6,417 nt of DNA from an uncultured Prevotella sp. GTDB taxonomy: Bacteria > Bacteroidota > Bacteroidia > Bacteroidales > Bacteroidaceae. Location of the stretch: positions 1 through 6,417 of the forward strand of contig USQD01000120.1 of the NCBI GenBank assembly GCA_900556795.1, in the 5' to 3' direction. Each line of letters starts with the position of its first letter. The first letter of the stretch is position 1. A program made the translations under genes and the position numbers. Shown piece by piece: positions 1 to 5,192 of this stretch. The notes beneath the pieces were generated by a model. The model saw only the letters and a program-made list of their open reading frames with translations, searched no databases and had not been told where the DNA came from.

Positions 1-71
1 TTTTTCAAGCAGAAGACGGCATACGAGATTCCGAAACGTGACTGGAGTTCAGACGTGTGCTCTTCCGATCT
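1..71. other. Illumina TruSeq index adapter, contig-end contamination
   Basis: This is synthetic library sequence, not genome. Bases 6-29 match the P7 flow-cell oligo, 30-37 (TCCGAAAC) are an 8-base index, and 38-71 match the TruSeq read-2 adapter ending in CTCTTCCGATCT. The reverse complement of the index is GTTTCGGA, which fits TruSeq LT index 21 (GTTTCG plus the two fixed bases GA), recalled from knowledge of the kit. The five leading Ts are the reverse complement of the A-run typically seen when a read passes beyond the adapter. Genomic sequence begins at base 72. No gene or regulatory call should extend left of that point. Confidence 0.98.
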
Positions 72-218
72 TATGACCGTGACCGTGTACACGATAGCGA
101 CATCAAGAAGTTGCTCCAGTGGTACAACATCATGGCTAAGTACGGTATCACCGACTTCAAGGCTACTCTCTCTCCTACAGAGGGTGAGAATGTAGATGAT
201 CGTGCTGAGCAGGAGTAA
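72..218 (+). CDS. C-terminal fragment of DUF5606-family protein (5' truncated)
   Basis: An open frame runs from the first genomic base to a TAA at 216-218 and encodes the last 48 residues of a protein whose start is missing. The fragment begins YDRDRVHDSDIKKLLQWYN, continues MAKYGITDF, and ends in an acidic tail (EGENVDDRAEQE). From memory, the pattern Y-D-x-D-R-V-(Y/H)-x-S-D-I-K-K-(L/V)-L-x-W-Y-N and an acidic C-terminus are typical of DUF5606, a Bacteroidota protein of roughly 140-170 residues with no established function. The family call is recognition rather than a search result. The gene converges on the synthetase pair and is followed by a strong hairpin terminator, which supports this as its true 3' end. 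The truncation is caused by the adapter junction, not by mutation. Confidence 0.7.
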   Translation, partial: YDRDRVHDSDIKKLLQWYNIMAKYGITDFKATLSPTEGENVDDRAEQE

Positions 219-266
219 TTTCCCAAGGCGCTGATAGATAGAATATCATCAACATTGACATAAAAC

Positions 267-307
267 AAAAAAGTGAGCTTCTTCTGCAGAAGATAGCTCA
301 CTTTTTT
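267..307. terminator. Bidirectional intrinsic terminator between convergent genes
   Basis: A perfect 13-bp inverted repeat (AAAAAAGTGAGCT at 267-279, AGCTCACTTTTTT at 295-307) encloses a loop that is itself a 14-base palindrome (TCTTCTGCAGAAGA, 280-293). The whole segment can therefore fold into one long hairpin with a single bulged base. Each arm starts with A6 and ends with T6, so both strands present a GC-containing stem followed by a U-run. The minus strand adds a further TTTT shortly after. It lies 48 bp past the stop of the DUF5606-like gene and 20 bp past the stop of the synthetase gene, so it should terminate both converging units. Confidence 0.9.
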
Positions 308-327
308 CATATCTGAACGAAATAAGT

Positions 328-1995
328 TTAATCATTGATTGTATAAAGGAATCGCTTGATACTCTTCTTAGGAGTCTTCTCGAATTCCTCTTCGTGGATT
401 CTGATTTCTGATACTTTGCTGTAGGCAGGTATCATGGAATTGAGTTCCTGGCGGTTCTGCTCCATGATGTCGGCAAGTTCGTTGTTGCCGAGGTTGAGAG
501 TCTGAGCCTCGTCATAATCCGGGTGAACCAGAGCGATGAGCTTATCACCCTTCTGTACCACTACGCTTTCAGCCACAAGAGCCAGGGAATTGAGCTTGTC
601 TTCAATTTCCTCCGGATAGATATTCTGGCCGCTTGCTCCGAGAAGCATGTTCTTGCTGCGTCCCTTGATGAATACGTTGCCGTCACCATCCATGGTGCCG
701 AGGTCGCCGGTATGATACCATCCGTTCTCATCGATGGTCTGCTTGGTTGCTTCCTCGTTCTTGTAATAGCCCAACATCACGTTAGGACCCTTAGCCAGAA
801 TCTCTCCTGGTACATTCTCTGGGTCTGGACTGTCGATGCGAACCATCATGTGGAGAGCTGCCTTGCCGCAGGAACCCGGTACGAAGTTCTTGTAATCCTC
901 GTAACAGATGATAGGTGCACACTCGGTAGCACCATATCCTACGGTATATCTGAAACCTACACCATGGAGGAAGTTTTCTACTTCCTTGTTGAAGGCAGCA
1001 CCACCTATAATCACCTCATAGAAGTTTCCACCGAAGGCATTGCTTACCTGGTCGCAGATTTTCTCCTTCACCTTCTTGCTGATGACAGGCATGTGGAGTA
1101 GCATACGCATGCGGTTATTCTGTATCTTTGGGAACACCTTCTTGCGGATAATCTTCTCGATAACCAGTGGCACTGCAATGATGACTGCTGGTTTGATGCG
1201 TCCAAATGCCTCAGCGATGATGGCTGGGCTAGGGATGCGGGTGAGATAGAAGATGTGGCAACCCTTGATGAACTCGAAGATGAATTCGAACGCCATGCCA
1301 TACATGTGGGCCATCGGTAAGATGCTGATGATAGAATCTCCCGGCTTAATCTTCTTACCCAATACATTCTCTGCAAAATCGGCATTGCCCCAAAGGGCAC
1401 GGTATGGAATCATCACACCCTTAGAGAAACCGGTGGTTCCGCTGGTATAGTTGATCATTGCCAGCTCCTCAGGATCCTGATCCTTGTAATAATTGACGTG
1501 ATTCTTACGGAAGTACTTAGGGTACTTGATACCGAACATCTCATTGAGGTGTTCGCGGGCATAAGTCAACTTATCCGTACGAGATACAACAAGCGAATAA
1601 TCTGGTATGTAGATGATGCCTTCGAGTCCTGGCATCTTGGTAGCATCTACCTGTGTAGCTACTACATCGCCAACGAAGAGCAACTTGGCATCGCTGTGAT
1701 TCACGATGTTGTGTATCTGGTCTGGCATGAACTCATGCAGGATAGGCACAGCAATGGCACCATAGGTGAGGGTGGCGAGGAAAGCTACAGCCCAGTTGGC
1801 ACTGTTGCGACCGCAAAGAGCAATCTTGTCGCCCTTTACCACGCCTGAATTCTCGAACATGATGTGTAGTTTCTCTATTTTACGTGCTACATCATGGTAC
1901 TGCAAGGTAGCTCCCTTGTAGTCGGTAAGAGCATCCATGTCCCAATGGTCTACGATACTCTTCTCAATAAGTGCATTAAAGCTTGGTATCTCCAT
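328..1995 (-). CDS. AMP-forming acyl-CoA synthetase (long-chain fatty acid-CoA ligase type), paralog B
   Basis: This protein belongs to the ANL superfamily (AMP-dependent synthetase/ligase). Such enzymes activate a carboxylic acid with ATP to an acyl-AMP and transfer it, usually to CoA. Residues are numbered from the ATG at 1995, giving 555 aa. The ATP-binding P-loop YTSGTTGFSKG is at 183-193, GYGATE at 353-358, HTGDLG at 428-433 with the ribose-binding Asp at 431, the hinge segment GRSKNMLLG at 445-453, and the C-terminal TPKKSIKR with the likely catalytic Lys at 544. No signal peptide or membrane segment is evident, so it is probably cytoplasmic. An upstream in-frame TTG at 2016 is possible, but the ATG is preceded by an A-rich AATAAAT leader and makes the protein exactly as long as its neighbour paralog. 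It starts 28 bp after that paralog's stop with no visible promoter, so the two are probably cotranscribed. The acyl substrate cannot be read from the sequence; long-chain fatty acid is the best family-level guess. Confidence 0.92.
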   Translation of the reverse strand: MEIPSFNALIEKSIVDHWDMDALTDYKGATLQYHDVARKIEKLHIMFENSGVVKGDKIALCGRNSANWAVAFLATLTYGAIAVPILHEFMPDQIHNIVNHSDAKLLFVGDVVATQVDATKMPGLEGIIYIPDYSLVVSRTDKLTYAREHLNEMFGIKYPKYFRKNHVNYYKDQDPEELAMINYTSGTTGFSKGVMIPYRALWGNADFAENVLGKKIKPGDSIISILPMAHMYGMAFEFIFEFIKGCHIFYLTRIPSPAIIAEAFGRIKPAVIIAVPLVIEKIIRKKVFPKIQNNRMRMLLHMPVISKKVKEKICDQVSNAFGGNFYEVIIGGAAFNKEVENFLHGVGFRYTVGYGATECAPIICYEDYKNFVPGSCGKAALHMMVRIDSPDPENVPGEILAKGPNVMLGYYKNEEATKQTIDENGWYHTGDLGTMDGDGNVFIKGRSKNMLLGASGQNIYPEEIEDKLNSLALVAESVVVQKGDKLIALVHPDYDEAQTLNLGNNELADIMEQNRQELNSMIPAYSKVSEIRIHEEEFEKTPKKSIKRFLYTIND

Positions 1996-2023
1996 ATTTA
2001 TTGTGTTTTGATACAATTATCTA

Positions 2024-3691
2024 TTATATTACGTCTTGATACAAATATCTTTTAATTGATTTTTTGGCAGTCTTCTCGAATTCTGTGTCGTGCAACTGGA
2101 TACGTGAGATATGGGCGAAGCTTGGCATCTGCTGGTTCAGTTCCTTTCGGTTCTCTTCCATAATGTTAATCAGGTCTTCATCGGTGAATCCGAGATTGCT
2201 TACTTCCTCCATGTCCGGGTGAACCAGGGCTACGAGCTTGTCATTGCTTTGCAGTACGATGCTCTCGTTTACCATTGCCAGGGAATTGAGTTTGTCCTCT
2301 ATTTCTTCCGGATAGATATTCTGACCGTTAGGACCGAGCAGCATGTTCTTGCTGCGCCCTCTAACAAAGAAATGACCGTCTGCACTCATCGTTGCCAGGT
2401 CGCCTGTGTGGAACCAGCCGTCTTGGTCAAGAACCGCATCTGTTGCTTCCTGATTCTTATAGTATCCCTTCATCACATTGATGCCCCTGCAAACCAGTTC
2501 TCCTGCTACATTCTCAGGATCATCGCTCAATACCTTTACCTCCATGTGCTTTACGGCAACACCGCAGCTGCCTGATACGTAGTTGTCCTGATGGGCAAAG
2601 GTGATGAGCGGTGCTGTCTCTGTTGTGCCGTATCCCATAGCTATAGGGAATCCGATGCTGACAAAGAAGTTCTCTATCTCCTTGTTGAGTGGTGCTCCCC
2701 CAACTACTACCTCGTATGGGCGCTCACCAAATTTACGCAGCACGAATTCGCGAACCTTCTCCTTGATGCGCTTGTTGATGACAGGCATGTTCATCAGGAG
2801 TTTTGCGCGGTTGGTCTGGATATGTGGGAACACTTCCTTTCTTACTATCTTATCCACAACGAGAGGCACAGCGAAGATGATATCCGGCTTAATCTCTGTA
2901 AACGCTTCTGCGATGAGTGTAGGACTCGGCAGTCGGGTCAGGAAGAAGATATGGTTGCCCGCAATGATATTGAAGATGAATTCTGTCATGAGACCATACA
3001 TGTGAGCCATTGGAAGGGTAGAGAGAATTTTGCAATTCTTACCAATCTTAGGCTGTACTGAATCGATGAGATAATCAAGATTACCCCAAAGTGCTCTATA
3101 TGGCAGCATCACACCTTTTGAGAAACCTGTTGTTCCACTGGTGTAATTGATCATCGCCAACTCCTCCGGGTCGTCAACGTGATATTTTACATGCTCTGCT
3201 CTGAAGTATTTCGGATACTTGTGACCAAACATCTCGTTGAGGTGTTCACGGGCATAAGTAAGTTTTTCAGAGCGTGATATGACGAGTGAATTATCGGGTA
3301 GGTGGATGATTCCTTCCAGAGATGGCATTTCATCTGGAGTAATCTCTGTAGCTACCACATCGCCTACGAATAGGAGCTTGCTCTCACTGTGATTCACGAT
3401 ATTGTGAATCTGTTCAGGCTTAAATTCGTTCTGTATAGGTACGACAATAGCTCCGTATGTGATAATGGCCAAAAAGGCTACTGCCCACTGACTACTATTT
3501 CTACCACATACGGCTATCTTGTCACCCTTCTTAACATCGCTGTTCTCGAACAGGATGTGAAGTTTCTCAATCTTTCTTGCAACATCATGATACTGGAGTG
3601 TGGCTCCCTTGTAATCGGTAAGCGCATCCAGGTTCCAATTCTTGATGATGCTTCTCTCAATATACGAGTTAAAACTTGGTATTGAATTCAT
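2024..3691 (-). CDS. AMP-forming acyl-CoA synthetase (long-chain fatty acid-CoA ligase type), paralog A
   Basis: This is the first gene of the synthetase pair and has the same ANL-superfamily layout as the downstream copy. From the ATG at 3691 it encodes 555 aa. The P-loop YTSGTTGFSKG is at 183-193, GYGTTE at 353-358, the HTGDL Asp at 431, GRSKNMLLG at 445-453, and TAKKSIKR with the likely catalytic Lys at 544. All fall at the same positions as in the paralog. By eye about two thirds of residues are identical, highest in the N-terminal 180 residues and around the ATP motifs. An in-frame ATG at 3739 would add 16 residues (MCSIFSIFAQNFVNCA), but that codon lies upstream of the predicted transcription start at about 3708-3711 and the extension has no counterpart in the paralog. 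The start at 3691 is therefore preferred. All core motifs are intact, so the enzyme is probably active. Roles in activating exogenous or recycled fatty acids for lipid synthesis are inference. Confidence 0.93.
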   Translation of the reverse strand: MNSIPSFNSYIERSIIKNWNLDALTDYKGATLQYHDVARKIEKLHILFENSDVKKGDKIAVCGRNSSQWAVAFLAIITYGAIVVPIQNEFKPEQIHNIVNHSESKLLFVGDVVATEITPDEMPSLEGIIHLPDNSLVISRSEKLTYAREHLNEMFGHKYPKYFRAEHVKYHVDDPEELAMINYTSGTTGFSKGVMLPYRALWGNLDYLIDSVQPKIGKNCKILSTLPMAHMYGLMTEFIFNIIAGNHIFFLTRLPSPTLIAEAFTEIKPDIIFAVPLVVDKIVRKEVFPHIQTNRAKLLMNMPVINKRIKEKVREFVLRKFGERPYEVVVGGAPLNKEIENFFVSIGFPIAMGYGTTETAPLITFAHQDNYVSGSCGVAVKHMEVKVLSDDPENVAGELVCRGINVMKGYYKNQEATDAVLDQDGWFHTGDLATMSADGHFFVRGRSKNMLLGPNGQNIYPEEIEDKLNSLAMVNESIVLQSNDKLVALVHPDMEEVSNLGFTDEDLINIMEENRKELNQQMPSFAHISRIQLHDTEFEKTAKKSIKRYLYQDVI

Positions 3692-3757
3692 TGCACAATT
3701 TACAAAATTTTGTGCAAAGATACTGAAAATACTGCACATCGCAAAAAAAAATGTGCA
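3692..3757. promoter_or_regulatory. Putative double operator: two TGCACA-N13-TGTGCA dyads
   Basis: Four half-sites lie in 66 bp: TGCACA at 3692-3697, TGTGCA at 3711-3716, TGCACA at 3733-3738 and TGTGCA at 3752-3757. They form two inverted repeats, each with a 13-bp spacer, whose centres (3704 and 3745) are 41 bp apart, close to four helical turns. The dyad nearest the gene extends to eight matching bases per arm (TTGCACAA/TTGTGCAA). It covers the end of the -7 element, the predicted transcription start and the base before the ATG. The other dyad brackets the -33 element. This placement would suit a repressor binding as a pair of dimers. No regulator gene is in the window and I do not recognise the motif. 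Confidence 0.55.
3715..3745 (-). promoter_or_regulatory. Bacteroidota-type promoter for the synthetase pair
   Basis: On the minus strand a TTTG (complement of 3742-3745) is followed, after exactly 19 bp, by TATCTTTG (complement of 3715-3722). This matches the known Bacteroidota primary-sigma consensus of TTTG at -33 and TAnnTTTG at -7 with a spacer of about 19-21 bp. Transcription should begin near 3708-3711, giving a 5' leader of about 17-20 nt before the ATG at 3691, with no Shine-Dalgarno motif. The -33 element is the end of a T9 run (complement of 3743-3751) that also serves as the U-tract of the terminator of the upstream gene. Confidence 0.8.
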
Positions 3758-3787
3758 TTATTTTCGTGCCGGAGGCAAAATAATGCA
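3743..3787 (-). terminator. Intrinsic terminator downstream of the permease gene
   Basis: A perfect 11-bp inverted repeat (TGCATTATTTT at 3754-3764, AAAATAATGCA at 3777-3787) closes a hairpin topped by GCC/GGC (3768-3770 and 3774-3776) around a GGA loop, with a three-base bulge (3765-3767). Read on the minus strand, the stem is followed by CA and then T9 (complement of 3743-3751), which is the form of a Rho-independent terminator. It would end transcription arriving from the permease gene and insulate the synthetase promoter, whose -33 element begins directly in the T-run. The stem is AT-rich, so efficiency is uncertain. Confidence 0.65.
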
Positions 3788-3810
3788 AAAACTAGGTAAA
3801 ATAGTGAAGT

Positions 3811-3856
3811 TTTTATCCCATTATTGCTATAAATAGACAGCAATAATGGGATAAAA
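3811..3856. repeat. 18-bp perfect inverted repeat just after the permease stop codon
   Basis: The arms TTTTATCCCATTATTGCT (3811-3828) and its exact reverse complement (3839-3856) flank a 10-base loop. The structure begins four bases after the TAA of the permease gene. It could form a stable mRNA 3' hairpin. Neither strand has a U-run directly after the stem, so it is not a standard intrinsic terminator by itself. It may act together with the second hairpin and T9 at 3743-3787, or protect the mRNA 3' end. Confidence 0.75.
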
Positions 3857-3860
3857 TGAT

Positions 3861-5108
3861 TTATTCATATCTCATCGACTTAGCTGGATGGATATGGGAA
3901 ATGAGATAACTTGGTGCTACAAGCATGAAGACGCTGATAAGCAAGGTGGCTACATTCAATGCCAGAATGAACAGCCAGTTAAACTCTATCGGTACGGTAC
4001 TTACATAGTAAGTCTGTGCATCAAGCTTCACCAAGCCTGTCAGATTCTGTATTGTCAACAGACCTAGGCCGATGATGTTACCCAATATCATTCCCTTGCC
4101 GATGATGAATACGGCAAACCAGAGGAAGGTATGGCGGATAGTTTTGTTACGGGCACCCAGTGCCTTCATCACTCCAATCATCGATGTGCGCTCCAGAATA
4201 ATGATAAGCAGACCGCTGATCATTGTTACACCGGCTACCACTACCATCAATCCGAGAATAATCCATACGTTCAGGTCCATCAGACTGAGCCACTGGAAGA
4301 TGTTCGGGTTCAAATCCTTGATGGTGGCACTGCTGTAGGTTTCTCCGTAATGGTCTACGGTACGGTTCACCTTATTTATTATATAGTCTTCCGTTTCATT
4401 GAGCTTGTCGAAATCATTGACCGTCAGCTCCGCTCCGCTGGTCTGGTCGTCTTCCCAGCCATTCAGCTTCACGGCTGTGTAGAGGTCGGTATAGACCATG
4501 ATTTCGTCATACTTCTTCAGGTTGGTCTCATAGATACCCTTGATGGTGAATCTACGCATTCTTACTCCGTTGTTGTCGATGAAGTAGGCAAAGATTCGCT
4601 CTCCGTTCTTCAGTTTCAGCTTGTCTGCCATCAACTTGGAAATGAGAATCTGGTTGTGGCTTGCCTTGTCATCAAACTTCGGAATGCTTCCTTCTACCAT
4701 GTTCTGATGGATAAAGGTAGAGTCGAAATCAGGTCCTACGCCCTTGAGAACAACTCCCAGAAAGTCGTTGTCCGTCTTGAGGATACCTTCTTTCATGGCG
4801 AATTTCTGCACATGTTTGACGCCTGGTATCTTCTTCAGGACGTTTACCATTGAGTCGTTCATCACCACCGGGTATTGGTTCTGCTGTTGCAGTGTCAGGA
4901 AGTCGGCTACCTGTATATGGCTTCCGAATCCTATCACCTTGTCACGGATGGTATGTTTGAATCCCAGTACTACGCATACAGACATAATCATGATAGCGAG
5001 ACCGATGGCAACACCCGCAGTGGCTATATGAATAGCAGGGCGAGAAACTTTACGTTTGTCGCCCTGATCGCTATATAATCTCTTTGCTATAAACAGAGGA
5101 AAATTCAT
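3861..5108 (-). CDS. FtsX-family ABC transporter permease, LolC/LolE type
   Basis: This encodes a 415-aa inner-membrane permease subunit of the MacB/FtsX family. The best fit is the LolC/LolE lipoprotein-releasing group, which extracts outer-membrane-destined lipoproteins with the LolD ATPase. The topology is characteristic: a cytoplasmic start MNFPLFIAKRLYSD, TM1 at about residues 24-50, a large periplasmic domain at about 51-278, then TM2 (280-305), TM3 (327-352) and TM4 (377-403). Between TM2 and TM3 lies the family-typical ERTSMIGVMKALGARNKTI (306-324), and the protein ends HPAKSMRYE. The length matches LolC/E (about 400-415 aa). The start at 5108 is chosen because Bacteroidota homologs, as I recall them, begin MNFP-FIAKR. 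An upstream GTG at 5174 would only translate the 7-bp repeat spacer. No ATPase gene is in the window, so the partner must be encoded elsewhere. Other FtsX-like export roles cannot be excluded. Confidence 0.88.
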   Translation of the reverse strand: MNFPLFIAKRLYSDQGDKRKVSRPAIHIATAGVAIGLAIMIMSVCVVLGFKHTIRDKVIGFGSHIQVADFLTLQQQNQYPVVMNDSMVNVLKKIPGVKHVQKFAMKEGILKTDNDFLGVVLKGVGPDFDSTFIHQNMVEGSIPKFDDKASHNQILISKLMADKLKLKNGERIFAYFIDNNGVRMRRFTIKGIYETNLKKYDEIMVYTDLYTAVKLNGWEDDQTSGAELTVNDFDKLNETEDYIINKVNRTVDHYGETYSSATIKDLNPNIFQWLSLMDLNVWIILGLMVVVAGVTMISGLLIIILERTSMIGVMKALGARNKTIRHTFLWFAVFIIGKGMILGNIIGLGLLTIQNLTGLVKLDAQTYYVSTVPIEFNWLFILALNVATLLISVFMLVAPSYLISHIHPAKSMRYE

Positions 5109-5117
5109 ATTTATTTT

Positions 5118-5145
5118 GAACTTTGAACTTTGATCTTTGAACTTT
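5118..5145 (-). repeat. 7-bp tandem repeat (AAAGTTC)4, one variant unit
   Basis: On the minus strand four head-to-tail heptamers read AAAGTTC, AAAGATC, AAAGTTC, AAAGTTC (5145 to 5118), followed by AAAATAAAT and the ATG of the permease gene at 5108. The array therefore ends nine bases before the start codon, in the translation-initiation leader. It contains no recognisable promoter element on the coding strand. Short arrays like this can change copy number by slippage. Confidence 0.85.
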
Positions 5146-5151
5146 ATGATT

Positions 5152-5189
5152 AGTGAAGCTGTTGTATTCTTCACTCTTTGTTCTTCACT
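5152..5189. repeat. AGTGAAG repeats: direct copies 14 bp apart and an inverted copy
   Basis: TTCTTCACT occurs twice on the plus strand (5167-5175 and 5181-5189), offset by 14 bp, which is two heptamer lengths. AGTGAAG at 5152-5158 is the inverse of the 5169-5175 copy, so a 7-bp stem with a 10-base loop is possible. This lies between the aminotransferase stop (5193) and the AAAGTTC array, making most of the 84-bp spacer heptamer-like. A role as terminator is doubtful because no U-run follows. Confidence 0.6.
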
Positions 5190-5192
5190 TCC

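Noticed and set aside
71..310. A 79-codon minus-strand open frame overlapping the terminator and the DUF5606-like tail
   Set aside because: It starts in the terminator hairpin, is antisense to a recognisable coding tail, and ends at the adapter junction. Its composition is that of a shadow frame.
2000..2017. Imperfect dyad ATTGT-N8-ACAAT between the two synthetase genes as a possible second operator or promoter
   Set aside because: The arms are only 5 bp in an AT-rich 28-bp spacer, they do not contain the TGCACA motif, and no TAnnTTTG element is present. Chance is the simpler explanation.
3743..3751. The A9/T9 run as a phase-variable homopolymer switch
   Set aside because: A length change would alter only bases upstream of the -33 element, leaving its 19-bp spacer to -7 intact, and the run has a simpler role as terminator U-tract. 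No variation can be seen from one sequence.
4131..4853. A 240-codon plus-strand open frame inside the permease gene
   Set aside because: It is fully antisense to a well-supported permease with conserved topology and motifs, has no recognisable domain, and is explained by codon bias on the opposite strand. The same applies to the plus-strand frames inside the synthetase and aminotransferase genes.
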